64,000 bases of DNA from Stromatinia cepivora (Eukaryota > Ascomycota > Leotiomycetes > Helotiales > Sclerotiniaceae), in contig RCTD01000020.1 of the NCBI GenBank assembly GCA_014898415.1, positions 124,001 through 188,000 of the forward strand, in the 5' to 3' direction. The position numbers and the translations under genes are program-made. The notes below the pieces were generated by a model that was given only the letters and a program-made list of their open reading frames with translations, had not been told where the DNA came from and searched no databases. Below, in pieces: positions 11,177-24,466 of this stretch. Every line of letters starts with the position of its first letter. The stretch's first letter is position 1.

Positions 11177-12894
11177 AAAAGTAAACTTGGTACACACATA
11201 AGTACAAGAATAGTTTTTTTAGAGACATGAACGGACTATGTTCATATGGCGAACAAATTGATACTTTGTCGGATTTCTTGTTCCGGTATTGGACTGGGTT
11301 GACACAAAATCATCAAGAGTATGGAAGAAAGGAGGAAAACAAATTTACACAGACAAGAAAGAGACAGAAGAAAGAACTGCAAGATATTTACGAAGGTGGT
11401 GAAAAAAGATCGGCCTCGAAAATCAAAGGATGGACCGGCTTTCAAGGGGATTGCATCGCGAATGTGCATACAGGAGTTGGAGTCGGGATGGATTTACGTA
11501 CGGATACGCACAGTACCATTGAGGGATATATGAAAAAATAAATAGGTACAATGAGGGAAAGGACGGGGAGTTTTCGGATTCACGTTAAATTATGAGGAGA
11601 TCTAATGATGGGAATTTTTGTGACTAGTGAGCGATAGGGGAGGTCCATGATCGCCACCTACTAAAGGTGTAAAAGTGACGTTTAATGTATATATTCCTGT
11701 CGAGCATTGGTTTTGTCCTTTTGTGGTGTTTTGGCTTCGAGAGCCTGTACTATTACCCTTTCTCGAACGCACCGAAAACAAGGTTGCCGTCGTCCTGGTT
11801 AGGTACACAATTTCAATCATTGAGTTCACTCATTGGATACACACAGCAGGATTGTGAATTTCAAATCTATCCACTGTCGTCTTCAGCAATTACGTGAGAT
11901 ATCGAGCCGTGTTAATCTACCACATCCGGCAGTTCTCCTTCACAACAGCAAAATTCGTTGTAAATAATTCAATCCGCACAGTAGACTACACAACTCTTCT
12001 TGCACCTTCCGGACATAGTAATGTCACAGAGCCTCATCGCCAGCCCCCAATTGTGCAAGCATAGAAAACCAAATTGTCCCGACATCCATCAGACTCATCC
12101 CACTTCTGATAAACGGTTACCATGCCTTGCAGATTGTCCACCCAACTGCATATACGAGTTAATCTACACATTTGGCACTTAGCTGCACACTGCACAATGC
12201 ACACTGGGCACCGTTGATGTGTCTTGCCGTCCCCCACACACAATGGGGGTTGTAAATTAAAATGCTGGGGGACCTTAGGATGCGGATAAGCACGTGCTGA
12301 GAAATTGAGTGATTTTGAAGAAAGGGTGGAAATCGGACCGATGGAGTTAATATCACGGTTCTTTGCTTGGTAAGGAGATTTGATGGATGGAGGTTAGAGG
12401 AAGCGGAGGGACCCTTTCTTGGAGGGTTTACCCCGCGATATGAGCGTTAATGGGGGATGGAAGGGTTCGGTGGGATACGGAGTAGAGTGGAAGTGGCGGG
12501 GAAAGGGTACATGACCTAGTACCTTAATTGGTAAGGATAGTAGGACTATTTTGTATCTCTATGACTAGAGTGGGGCCGACACAGCTCAAATGGATGTCGG
12601 GCACCGAGCGGAAGCACGAAATATGGTAGTGTGGATTAGAAATTTTTGAGTTGCGGGAGCTGCGATTAAGTGATTCGTTTTGAAGGAGGGAACATTTCAT
12701 CAGATATCAGTTATTTTTGTAGGCTCGGTAAACGACACATAGGGGGGTTATCTAAGATATACCCGACGAGATGATTATCTAAAGAGACGCGATATCATGA
12801 AATGAGACGAAGCCATCCTTACTCTTGACTCTCGAGGCTTTTTAGAGTTTTTGAGAGTGTCTAGGTATGCCTAGCGGGACTTACCCCAAACCAT
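11177..12894. other. Intergenic stretch without a recognisable gene
   Basis: 3' flank of the transcription factor followed by sequence of mixed composition. Open frames of 60-104 codons exist on both strands (for example 11227-11541) but have random composition and overlap each other. Confidence 0.4.
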
Positions 12895-13074
12895 ATGGGG
12901 CAGTGCTGTCGTCTCAAATTGCAAGCTCGCCTGAAAGCATTAGATGAAAATGAATTAATATTGGAGAGTGATATTGATATCGTATACCAATCAATTAGAG
13001 AAGGGCGATTTAAACCCGGGCATGCTTACAATAGCATATTGAGTGCTTACAGGAACAAGTTTCTTCAATTTTGA
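12895..13074 (+). CDS. Small orphan ORF, 59 aa, coding-like composition
   Basis: ATG 12895 to TGA 13072-13074. The peptide looks like a helical, charged protein segment (begins MGQCCRLKLQARLKALDENE and continues with alternating acidic and hydrophobic residues), unlike the random frames around it. There is no signal peptide or known motif. It could be a complete small protein, the last exon of an unpredicted gene, or a fragment of a decayed one; no splice partner was evident upstream. Confidence 0.3.
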   Translation: MGQCCRLKLQARLKALDENELILESDIDIVYQSIREGRFKPGHAYNSILSAYRNKFLQF

Positions 13075-14424
13075 AGTTTGGGCCGCCTTTTTTACTTGAC
13101 ATATACTAGGGATTCCTACATCAGGAAAGGATCGTACTGTTGATTTAATAGAATTATTTGATGATACTTGATCCTCCTAGTTTCTGATCTTTGAGTCTAT
13201 CATGTAAAAAGATTTCAAACATTTCAATTTTCCGCAGAGAGAAATCGGGGATAAAAAGGTAAATTTCAAAGTACATGAAATTTTCGGAGAAGGCAAATAG
13301 ATGGGACAAAACAATGAACAAAGAAAAATGTGGAGAAATCCGAAAAAGCAGCAAGTTGATGCATAACTATTCTTAAAGGGGTCATCTACCCAAATTAACC
13401 GAGGGATTGAAGTTTATTAGTAATTTACGTCACTTCCTCACAAAAACTCACATTGAAAATCTCATCCCATCACCTGCCAATTTCCCACGATTCAAGATTT
13501 CTCATAACTAAGCACAAATAAGGTTTGGTCGATATAGATTTATTATTATTGATGCTGCTTTTTCATTTGTCTAGTTATAATACCTAGTCCTTAATCTACG
13601 TATGCGTGTGTAAGTTTTACGAGTTTTCATTGAAGATCATCAGTAAGAACCTGTAAGTAAGAAAGTTTTAACAAAAATTTCATTTCTTCATTTCAAACCA
13701 ACTGGTCAGCAATGGCATCCGAACTACTTGGGGTTAAACCATCCAAGGTCTTGCCCTGTATTGGTTGAATTCAAAACTTCTAGTCTGCCAATCTGCCAAT
13801 AATAAGTCTAATCCAAAATCCTGATGAGGGAAATGCCGGGGTAAACGGCCTCCTCGAGCTACTGCCATAAGCGTGCAATGGAGGATCGGGACTCGGAAAA
13901 AAGGAATCGCAGAGCTTTTGCACATCTATCCACCTGTTTGATCTGATATCCAGACTTCCTACCGATCTATCATCATATCGCATCAACTTCGACTGGTATC
14001 TACACCGAAAGATTAACACGACAAGGGGAGAACTATTACTACTCGTCCTTCGACATACTCATAACGATTGCAGTGTAGGACCATTTGCGCCATATTCGAT
14101 TTGGAAAAGCCGGTTGGCATGCACGAAAAGTAATTCCATCAGAAAACGAAAATTCGATACATTGACGAATACGAATCAGCGAGTTGAATTGAGAGAAAGG
14201 ATTGGATCGAAAGGGGGGGATATAGCACAAATCGTGTTTGCTTGCCTCACTGGGGATACAATTGGGCGCAACTTTCACCGATCGGAAAAGTTGTAATTTG
14301 ACATTATATTGATACATCAGAGAATGGAAATACGGAAATCATTCCATTCGACCTAGGACCGAAATATGACTTGAAATTCAAAGTCAAGACGAACGACATT
14401 GACACAGAATATATATATAATAAA
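13075..14424. other. Intergenic stretch and promoter of the rhodopsin-MFS fusion gene
   Basis: AT-rich; no convincing frame. The ATATATATAATAAA run just before the start codon at 14425 lies in the presumed leader. Confidence 0.35.
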
Positions 14425-17291
14425 ATGTCGACATCGATAGATTCTTTACAATCGCGCAGTAGTGTGGTTTTTTGGGTTACTACTATTACCTTTATCCTTG
14501 CGAGTATATTTGTGGTGGCGAGGTTGGTGAGTCGATTTGGAATTTTGAAATCGAAAACTTGGGATGACTGGTTTATCATATTGTCGTGGGTGAGAGAAGA
14601 CTTTTTCTATTGAGTGAAGAACATGTTGAATAAATGGGTTTGCTAACATTCGTGGTTTCAAAGTTTTTTGCATTTGGTTTGGCCTTTTCAATTGATTATG
14701 CAACAACTAAAGGCTTGGGAAGACTTGATGGTGATATCAAGGATGAATGGCGCCCTGGCTTGAAGAAAGCGGAATATGCATTCACGGTACTTTATGTGAG
14801 TGGTGGATCTTAAAAGATTGACAAGGCGCGCAATCTCTGACTTTTGTTATAGAACCCATGTTTGATGGCGACGAAAACTTCAATTCTCATCTTCTACCTT
14901 CGCATGAGTAAAGATACCCAAACCCTATTGAGATGGGCTTCAGGAATTACGCTTGCCATTGCCTGTATAGATGGTATAGTCCTTACTTTTGTCAACATAT
15001 TTCAGTGTAGACCTATTTTTGCTGCGTGGACAGACGGAGATGGGAAATGTCTTTCGATCATCACCATCTATCTGGCATCAGCTCCTGTAAATATCATTAC
15101 GGACTTAGCCATATTGGTTCTACCAATCCCTGTTCTCACTGGAATGTGCCTTCCGCAGAGACAAAAAGCGATCTTGGTATTTACATTCTCCTTGGGAATT
15201 TTCGTTGCAATTGTCGATGTTGTCAGGATATATTATCTACAGCAAGCCTCAAACGACTTTCAAACATCGGTTTTGGCTCACTCGAAGCTGAGCGTGGGAG
15301 ATAATTTTGCCTACAATGCTTCACTATCATTTATGTGGTCCGCTGTCGAAGTCAACATTGGAATTGTCTGTGCTTGTATTCCTACTCTGAAGCCACTGGT
15401 CAAACGAATATTGCCAGCGATGATTTTGGATCGAGCATCCGGAAGGAAAGGCTCGCACACCCATACAGAGAAATCCGAGTCGATGAGTCCTCAAATTGGT
15501 GGCGGAGGTCGGTTAGATACTGTAAATAATATGCCACCACCATCAACCACTCCATTGCCTCCGGTATCTGATGTTTCCCCATCGCCATTATCAGATACTC
15601 ATCCTGGGGGACATCGAGAAGACATAGGAGATGAAGAACTCAATATGGCAGAATTTTTAGCAACTCCTACAGGTCTCGGCTTGGAAACTTTGCGACGAAA
15701 TTCTACAGCACATACAGCAAATACCACTTACTTTGGATTTGTCAATATGAGAGTTCCAAAGACAATGATGAAGACCCGTGGAAGGGAAGCTTTCAAATAT
15801 TGCATTATGGTGACCATTCTTTTTTTTCTTTGGGGTTTCTCCTACGGGTTACTCAATAGATTAAATCTCGAAATTGCAACATTGGCCAACTACTCAAAAA
15901 GCGAAACCATAGGATTATCTGCCGCATATTTTGGAGGATACATAATTGGAGCCCTAACAGTGGGGCAATGGGTCTTAAGACACAGTGGGTTCAAAGCTAC
16001 ATTTGTTTCGGGACTTTGTATTTACGGGACTGGAACATTGATGTTCTGGCCCTCGGCAGTTTTAACATCACTTACTGGATTCATGCTCTCCAGCATAGTT
16101 GTTGGATTTGGTTTATCGATTTTAGAAACTGCCGCAAATCCATTCCTGGCTTTATGTGGTCCGACTCAATATGCTGAATTCAGATTAATGCTTGCGCAAA
16201 GCGTACAAGCCGTCGCATCACTTGTTAGTCAAGTTCTGGCAGAGAAAGTCCTTTTCAGAGGAGTTCGAATTGATAATGAAAAACATTTAACGTTGATTGA
16301 TGTTCAATGGACCTATCTCGCCATCGCCCTTTTCACCGTCATTCTTGCTCTCTTTTTTTATTATATGCCTCTACCCGAAGCCAGCGATGCGGACCTTCAA
16401 GCACAATCGGAACTTCTCGAAATATATCCAACAAGAAAGTTACCTTGGACAGGCACGTCGATCATTTACACGACACTGGTCTTTGGCGTTATAGCGCAAC
16501 TCTGCTACGTTGCTGCACAAGAATGCATATCGGAATTCTTCAAGCCATTATTAATTTCCTACGTTCCTAGTTCTAGGAGTTTCAAATCCGTCTTCACACT
16601 AAATGACGATGAAGATTATCTATTACTAGGACATGGACTTTTTGCCATTGGTCGTTTCGTCTTTGCACCACTTTGTTTGATGTTTCCGCCGCGGCTTCTC
16701 TTACTTCTATGCTTCTCATTTCTTACCATCTTCTCGGCTTTCATCTTCGCTATCAACGATATATCGCCGTCATTCCTTGCTGCATCCTCACTTTTAGTTT
16801 TCTTTTTCGAAGGACCAATTTTTCCATTAGTCTTTTCATTGACCATTCGCGGTATGGGAAAGCATACAAAGTGGGCATCAGCATGGATTGTGGCGTCGGC
16901 AACTGGTGGAAGTGTATTTGTATTTGTTATTTTTGGTGTCCAGAAAATTCACACCATACAATATTCTTTTGTAATTATTTTCGTGCTATTTTTGGTGGGG
17001 CTATTATACCCTGTGTACTTGAATTTTGGGGGTAAGGGTGTGAGGCATCAGGTTGACCCGAATACTACGACAATGGGTGGAGGTTTTTGGGCAGGCAATG
17101 GAGGAAGTGAGGAAGATGAACAGGAAATGAGGGACAATGCAGTTGATAGACCGGATACACCTCTTCGAAGGTTAAGTCGTAGGGTGTCTATTCTAGTTCG
17201 GAAGATTAGCCCTACTGGAAGAAAGTGCAGTGGTGAATTGCCAATTGTAGAGCATAGGGAGACGAGAGATAGAGAGGATAACAGCGGATGA
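14425..17291 (+). CDS. PTH11-like rhodopsin domain fused to FHS-family (FucP-like) MFS transporter
   Basis: Three exons: 14425-14589, 14664-14795, 14853-17291 (911 residues). Residues 1 to about 289 form a seven-helix Fung_rhodopsin/PTH11-like domain, with the KTWDDWFI motif after helix 1-2 and the signature SFMWSAVEVNIGIVCACIPTLKP near residues 258-280. A disordered Pro/Ser/His-rich linker runs to about residue 400. A second membrane domain then starts with ILFFLWGFSYGLLNRLN (about 421-437) and shows roughly twelve helices of the MFS, closest to the FHS/fucose-permease type (LGLSAAYFGGY-, ETAANPF-like motifs). Residues about 835-911 are a charged cytoplasmic tail. Both domains and the linker sit in one uninterrupted 2.4-kb exon, so the join is not a splicing guess. 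PTH11-like proteins are candidate surface receptors and FHS proteins import sugars by proton symport; a sugar-sensing transporter is inference. Location: plasma membrane. Confidence 0.85.
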
Positions 17292-20200
17292 ATGATTTAG
17301 GAAAGGATAGGGCGGGTTTGATTTCTCACACTTGTGATTTAGCGGGAGTTCAGGGTATCGGACAGGATAAAGTCTTGGTTAGACAGACAGGTCGCTCGGC
17401 AATGAGATTTAAAGGATGGGAAAATTTGGGCACGGAAGGACAAAAATACCCAGAACATAGTCGAGGCCGACTAGAAGAACTAGTGAGTTTTCATTACAGA
17501 CCAAAGCTATCAGGCCGAGGCAGATTTTGTCTCGACTTTTTTTATCATGTCGAACCACTAGCTGGAACTTGCGATTTATATGTAAATAGTTTACTTCATT
17601 TGTATAATTGAAGACAGCGGTCATTTTGACTTATTACTTATCAGTGTGCCATTACCTTCGAGTTAAATTTAACCCGTGCCGTATCGTGCTAAGGATAAAG
17701 CACAAATTCCGTCGAGGGGGTAGAGAGGATGATCAAAAGGCAACCCCAAATGAAAGGAATTGGGAGAACAATGGTCTAAAATAATTCTCGTATACTTCAC
17801 TTCAGCAAAACAATTCTTTGAGATTTGTATGTTCTATGCTCTAAACTCATGATCTCCACTTTGTTATTTCTTCACCCAATTTCTGTATTTTTCTATCTTG
17901 ATCATACGGATCCCATCTCTACCATTCCGTCCCTCTTCTCTCGTCGCATCTGCGTCCTCATTGCCCCTGAGTTCCAGCCGTCTTATTGGGTAGACCACAA
18001 ACATTCGTCGTCCTCCTGCCCACCTTGTTTGATGGTTTGGCTCGAGTTCGAAGAATACCTTTGGTTTACTAAAGAATGTTCACTTATCCCGTCTACATCT
18101 CACCACAAGCGGTATATATCACTTCTTTGGGTATTAAAGATTGTCCCGTCCGATTCAATCAATTCCTTTAGTTTTGTAATCTACTATCCCGTCCCATACA
18201 TCTCGTCTAATATGGCTCTCACAACACTAACTCTCGCTACCCCTAAACAAAACTACGCACCCATTATCACTTGCACCTTCTCGCGCATATATTCTCCCTT
18301 CTAGCCCATCTACTACTCCAATCATCTTCTGCATATCATGGGATAATCTCCTCAACTACCCCAATCTTCCAATAAGCCCCACAATAATAGCCCATCTCAT
18401 AATCTTGGTGTTTTCCATGCGTGCAATGTGAATCTTTTATTGCTGAGTTCTAGATTTTAGACCGCCGTATGAATATCTAGTATATGAGGAGTGAATGATT
18501 TACTGACTACAGCATGTCTACACTATTCACTCACTGGTACATTTCATCACAGCTCTCTATTGTCACACCATTTTTTTGTAATGGCCCTCAACCCTCACTT
18601 CTAATCGTTATTCCTTCAAAGAAACGCTCGACGTATACCGATTCTGCACACATGAGCCAAATTTCCTGGCAAGAAGACTTCGCAGTAGCCAAGCAGCTCA
18701 CGATTTGTTGTTAGGTAGACGGCTTTGACCTGATGTATATATCTCCATTATATGATACGGCCCTCGTCTGGTCTTCTTATCCCATCCAATCCACCTATCC
18801 CGTCTCTGTTCGTGTTACATATATGCTGCCTGTAAATGCTAGGGACTCATCTTTCATCTTCCATTTCCCGGTCCATACCGTCTGTCTTTCCCCTATCATT
18901 CCCATTGCATTACTTCCCAAAATGCATACGATCTCTTTATTAAAAGTTCCAACTATTTTCTCAACATACACTCAACTCATCTACAAGCCACTTCAATCAG
19001 AGCCCGGGTATAGTATATCGTAATCCAGTCCTCTCTAGCCGCCCTACGTTGATGTTAGACACTTGTACTCTCTAGACTTTATATTGAATATCTAATACAT
19101 GATGAGTGAATGATTCACAGTACACCAGCTGAACACCATTCACTTATCTCCCCTCACTCCTCAACTCCCCGCAACCAACCAAAACATAACCAAAGAGCCT
19201 CACAATCTCCACCCCTGAATCAAAACCATATACATTATTATATATATACCCGATATTTGAATTCAGAGGGTTCCGCAAGATTTGGTAGAGAAAAACAGGA
19301 GGTTGGGTGTGGCTGCGAGTCTGCTTAATGTGTAGTTCGGGTGTTTGTATTGTTATGGGACTCCGGGCGACTTTCGTATTGTAAGACTTTGATTAGAATT
19401 GGCTAAGAACACTTACTGTACTCCCGTCTGACAATTCTGAAGAAAGAAGCACCTTGTTGCCGAATCTTGTTGTATTGTTGCCAACGTTCTAGCTGGATAA
19501 GAGTACTAATCTTTTCGTTTTCTCTACATTTGACCATCATCCGATAATTTGTCGAATACAATCTCATCACTGTCCTTCCTCTCCAATCTTCTAATATCCC
19601 ATCTGAGCTGGAATTGAGACGTTCTCCAATACCTAACATCATATATTCTATCACATCTATCCCATCTCTTCCCCCCTCCTCCTCCCCTCTCACCCTCTCA
19701 AAAACCGGGCAAAATTAAATCCACTACCTCCTCCATACAATGCTTTAATTGCACCTACAAAATGCATTCTCACGCCACACCCAGATCAGGGTGTATTCGA
19801 ATTTATGACGGCACACATATTGCGGAGCTGAATCCCAGGACATTGATGCTATCTTTTGTCTGCACACGTATTAATGTAATACAACGTAAGGAATGGAGTG
19901 GAATGGGAGGATAGAGGGGGTGGGGGAGCTGTCATTCATTTATATATTCATCCACCGTCATCCATCACCCATACACTCATCTACTTGTCTGCTCGTTTAC
20001 TCATGCTCGATCCAATTCCGAGTCCGTCTCTGCTTCATTCACTTCCCAACCTCCAACCTCCGACCCCCAATCTAACCATCCCCAAAATCCAAACCACCTC
20101 ATCCCCAACTGCCAACTGCCAACTGCCAACCGCTCAATCCTCAACCCCCAAATCCACAATAATCAAAAACCATCGGGGGCCGGGGGAAGGGGAAAAAAAA

Positions 20201-21305
20201 TCATTACTTCCCCAAACAAGAATACACTCCCCTCTTATCCTTATCCTTATCCTGCACTATTGCAGAATCGCATTTCAATTAAGCATATATCCACATGGGT
20301 GCATATTTACAGATATTCCCTCCGACTCCGATTCCATCAGGACCTATTCCATGCAAGCCCTCCAACGCATTTCATGCAAACTCCTCCCATCATAACCTTC
20401 TTCCCACCGGTTCGCCTCCCCCCTCCCCCCTCCTCCTTCCCCCCCACCTACCACATTCAGACCCAACACACACACAATCAACCCTCTATTCCCACCGACT
20501 TTCCTCTCCCTCCATTCCCCCGATTTTTCTTCCCTCAAATTAACCCTCTCCACCCCTCCATATTCAGCATAATCTCCACATCACATCACATCACATCACA
20601 TCATACCATATAATCGCAAGCAAAGCAGCTTCATGATTATTACACTCTATTCATTTCCCTCTTCTTCCATTTCCGCTCTTGTCCCTCTGCACTCTACTCT
20701 GCATTCCATGCTACAATTTCCGCCCGTTGCATTAACCAATTGAGTCAATTTATTGGTAGGGATGGGATGAAGAAAGAGTAGCCCTCTTGCACACTTGCGT
20801 TTTGAGGGTATCAGATACGGTATTCCTTCCTTAGCCCATGGCCCAAAATATGCTATGCTGAACATATAATCATCAATATTAGTCAACTAGGCAAGCAGTC
20901 AGGCAGTCAAGCAGTCAAAAAATACAAGAAGAAAAACGATACATCTTCAAAATCTCATCTTCCCATTCATCGATTCATTCTCTATCACTAATTCATCTAT
21001 TCATCTTCTCCATGTGAATATCTTTAGGTAAAGTAGTGCATGTGCATGGAATACAATGCAATACAAGAATTCAAAGCCGATAACCCTCTCGAGCTTTCAT
21101 ATCCATCCTATCCCATTCTCTTTCTCATCCTGTCCCATCCCCTTCTTATCTCACCACATCAACGTGATGAAAAGTGCACGCTTAAACACCATATCCATAT
21201 CTGTCCAAATCCACGTAAAAAAAGAACATTAACATTAGTTCCCCAACTCCATTTCCCCTTGCCCCTCCCCTCTTTATCCCTTCTCAACCCCTCTCCCCTT
21301 ATAAT
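17292..21305. other. Long gene-poor stretch rich in simple repeats
   Basis: About 4 kb without a convincing gene. The plus strand is pyrimidine-rich through 17.8-20.6 kb, producing long Ser/Pro-type frames that are compositional artefacts. Simple repeats include CAACTGC units near 20110, CTTATC units near 20228, CATCA units at about 20577-20603 and a CAGTCAAG-like run near 20890. A diverged 31-bp direct repeat is at 18470-18500 and 19085-19115. Confidence 0.4.
18470..19115 (+). repeat. Diverged direct repeat pair, 31 bp, 615 bp apart
   Basis: TGAATATCTA-TA-ATGA-GAGTGAATGATT occurs at 18470-18500 and 19085-19115 with a few substitutions. After each copy, about 20 bp on, an inverted match (ACTATTCACT or ACCATTCACT) lets the GTGAATG segment fold back. 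The pair may bound an old insertion or a segmental duplication. Confidence 0.4.
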
Positions 21306-22985
21306 CTAGAAACTCATCCACCCAAACATCCCCGTCATTCCCAGAAGCACAACCGTAGTAACAATTCCGGCACCCACTCTATCCCCCGTATTCGGTGGTT
21401 TGACCGGATCCAAACTACTTGTACTACCACTTCCTGCCGCACTATTTCCCACACTTGTTCCTCCCGTACTATTCGTGACTGGAGCTTGAGTTTTTTGAAC
21501 CAAATTTGTGAATATCACACTCATGGCGGCCATTTGTTGTCCAACTCCAGAAGTTCCATCCCAATCAGTTCCTTTACTCCAACTTAGTCCACATGTTCTA
21601 CCATTGAATGGACTTGAACCTGAACATTGTTGTGCAGCTGCAACTGCAGATGCCCTTAGATATGGCATAATCTTTTCATAAGTGTAAGGTGCCATTTTTG
21701 TCGTTGCGGCCAACCAGCGGGTGAGGTATGCTTTAAAGGAAAACATATCAGTTGTACATGAAAGCTTTGCTTCGCATGCGATTTCGTAGGCGATGTCACC
21801 AGTGGGAAAGAAGTTCGTAAAGGTAGCATTAAGAAGTCCATCGACACGTTCTCTCCAAATTTCGGAGCCATTCGTCTGTTTGTATGTTAGTTTACATATT
21901 TTAGGACAAGAAATCAGAGACGGGAGAGAAGAGAAAAGAACATACATAATTGTACATGGTTGCTGCACCAAGTAAATAAACCCCCGAATTATAAGAGAAT
22001 TGAACCTTATTAATATCCGTACAATTCTTTTCAATGTGAGCACCATCATAAATATTATAATTCTTGTCCATGTATCCAACATTTGTGACCCAATTCCATG
22101 TTTCTTCAGCAAACCGAGCGTATGTTTCGTTGTTCGTATATCTCGCGAGTCTCGCCCCAATATTGAAGAAACATCCATTTGCGATAGAGTTCTTATAATC
22201 GTATCCTGTAAGATATGGATAAACTTGCCAACGTAAACTATCAATCATTAGTCCAACTCATTACCCAATCTCAAAAACATAAGAACTTACCCTCCACCAC
22301 AAGTAGCATTATCAATTCTCCATGCTTGAGTATTGAAAACCGCTTGAGCTAAAGCCAACCAACCTGGTCTTCCAGCAGGAGGATCCGGGAATTTCGATTC
22401 CGCGGCACTCATAGCTGTCAATCCCCAAAAACCTTGATCATCATTTCCCATAGACTGTGACCAATTCGCAGGCATCATATCATTATTTGCCCCAGTCTGC
22501 CATTGAATCCCCTCCATCGCATCATCGTTATAGGAGGAATCCCCAGTATAATACCAATAATCGATAAGAGTCCCCCACATTGCACCAGATTCCCACCAAT
22601 AGTCTAGACAACGAATTTCAATCAGTTCGAAATTCCTTCTTGATATCATATTTGTAGATGCGTAAGCTGGAAAAGAAAAGCAAAGATCCTAAACTTACAA
22701 CCCCAAGAAGGATTTGGTGGAGGTCCAGGTAAAACTCCAGGTATCCCTCCTGATTGATTTCCCTTATAATATGTCATCATATCGTATGCGATCGTAGCAG
22801 CCGCATTCTTTATTGAAGCTATATTGAAGAAAAGAAGAATTAGTTAGTAAATTGGAATCCATGGGGCGAAGGACCGTTGATGCACACATACTATCATCAT
22901 CTATATTTAATTGAATCTCAGCATTAACCACCAAGGAACCGAATAGAACGGCTGTTGCGGCTGTCAAAGCGAAAGTGGGAAGCAT
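21306..22985 (-). CDS. DFG5/DCW1-type GH76 cell-wall protein (mannan endo-1,6-alpha-mannosidase family), GPI-anchored
   Basis: Five exons on the minus strand: 22985-22892, 22818-22699, 22603-22291, 22237-21946, 21875-21306; 462 residues. Residues 1-22 are a signal peptide ([20 protein letters not shown] then NA). The GH76 fold follows, with WWESGAMWG at about 74-82 and the catalytic aspartate pair in NDDQGFWG at Asp126/Asp127. Cysteines and N-glycosylation sequons are frequent. The C-terminal end is a Ser/Gly/Thr-rich stretch and a hydrophobic tail ([19 protein letters not shown]), the arrangement of a GPI-anchor signal. In yeast, Dfg5 and Dcw1 are thought to cut the mannan part of GPI glycans and link cell-wall proteins to glucan; they are jointly essential. 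Expected site: plasma membrane/cell wall. Its neighbour at 25-26 kb is another GPI-anchored wall enzyme. Confidence 0.9.
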
Positions 22986-23464
22986 CTTGTCGCAGGTTAT
23001 GTATTTGTAGAAACTGTGTAATGTTTGTATGTATTGGAGAGCTGATGGTGAAGAGTTGTTGATCCTTGAGAGACGAAGGATTCACGCAATCTTAGGATAT
23101 CTTCAAAAAAGTTTAATCAATTCAAGAAACGAATGGACGTCAAATACTTCTATTTACAATTCTCCTTATGATGATAATACATCAATATAGAGAGCAAGTC
23201 ATTTGAAGGACTTTAGAAGTAAATGACAATAAAGTGAGATGAGAGGTGCGATAGAGTAAAGGAAGAGACGAGGAAGAAGAAGAAGCAGAAGATTGGTTGT
23301 AGTGAGAGAGTTTGTGAATCGGATGATAATATTGGATAAATGCATTTGAGGATAATAAAAAAAAAACAAGGTTCTTGTAGCGCTTTCTTTTTAACCTTCC
23401 TCATAGACATAGCCTCTCATCCAATTTCATATCACGAAAGTTTCAATACGACGTTGGAAAATGA

Positions 23465-23496
23465 GTATCTAGGTATCTAGGTATCTAGGTATCTAG
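23465..23496 (+). repeat. Tandem repeat, four copies of GTATCTAG
   Basis: Four perfect 8-bp copies; it lies about 480 bp upstream of the GH76 start codon. Confidence 0.85.
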
Positions 23497-24433
23497 GCAC
23501 CTTACAACTACGGAGCGTCATTTATTTCATTCAATCCATCCATCATGAACATAAAAACATCCAACATACAAAAAAGCTTTTCCAAGCCCATCCACAGACC
23601 CCCAAGCTTTTCCACATCAACTCACCAAAAACCTCAAGCCTAGCCAAGGAAGCCCACTATCATTTCTTTCGTAAGCTTATCTTTATCTAAACATTTTCAG
23701 GCTATAGCATTATCGGCACACCCACCTCCAAACTTTTTTCGGCGGGTATGAATGATTATGTGATTATCATATGGAGTACGGTACCTACATAACGATAAAG
23801 CTGGTGGAGCCGGCGGGGTTTATCGCATGAATATCTATAGAGTATTCATTGGCTATGTATTTCAATTGATTTATACTGGTATTCCAAAAACCTCAGGCTT
23901 AAGACCTCCGTTCCTCCGTTTCCTCCTATCATAACCAACTATCCATAAACCCCTAAACCCTTCCCCTTATCATCCCTCTGCCCATCCCCATCGCTTGCGC
24001 AAAAATAGCAACATCGCGAAATCCTCAATTGCAACTCAGATCAATCGAGAGATAAGATATTAATTATACTTATTAATACCTACACCTGATGTTTACAAAA
24101 AATTCTTCATCAACCACACCACCCGACTTAATCCCCTATTCTTCTAACCCAACCAACCTACCCTAAGCGCTCACCTTCCTCCCTCTCCCTCCTCCTACAC
24201 AACCTAAAAACATACCCCATATCCAATAAACCATAAACAGTATAAACAAAATAAGCTCATATGTTAAATCTTATAAACACACTAAATCTTCAAGCCCATC
24301 CCTCTCCATCCCTCCATCTCCGCAACCAGCCCTAAAATCACATTATACCCTTCTACCCTCCCCCCTCCCCCTCATCCCCTCACGCCAAGTCCGCCTATCA
24401 ATCCACAAGTACTGCACTCCGTAAATATGTAGG

Positions 24434-24466
24434 TTCCCGCTTCCCGCTTCCCGCTTCCCGCTTCCC
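24434..24466 (+). repeat. Tandem repeat, TTCCCGC units
   Basis: Four full copies of the 7-bp unit plus TTCCC. Confidence 0.85.

Noticed and set aside
10686..11228. 180-codon minus-strand frame opposite the transcription factor
   Set aside because: Antisense shadow of a low-complexity C-terminal region; no motif or splice context.
20260..20613. Overlapping Pro/Ser/His-rich frames at 19.9-20.6 kb
   Set aside because: They come from pyrimidine-rich, repeat-laden DNA, are open in several frames at once and show no conserved motif.
21876..22244. Upstream part of the 312-codon minus-strand frame in the GH76 gene
   Set aside because: The GH76 protein is continuous only in another frame upstream of 21875; the extension reads through exon 4 in the wrong frame and an intron.
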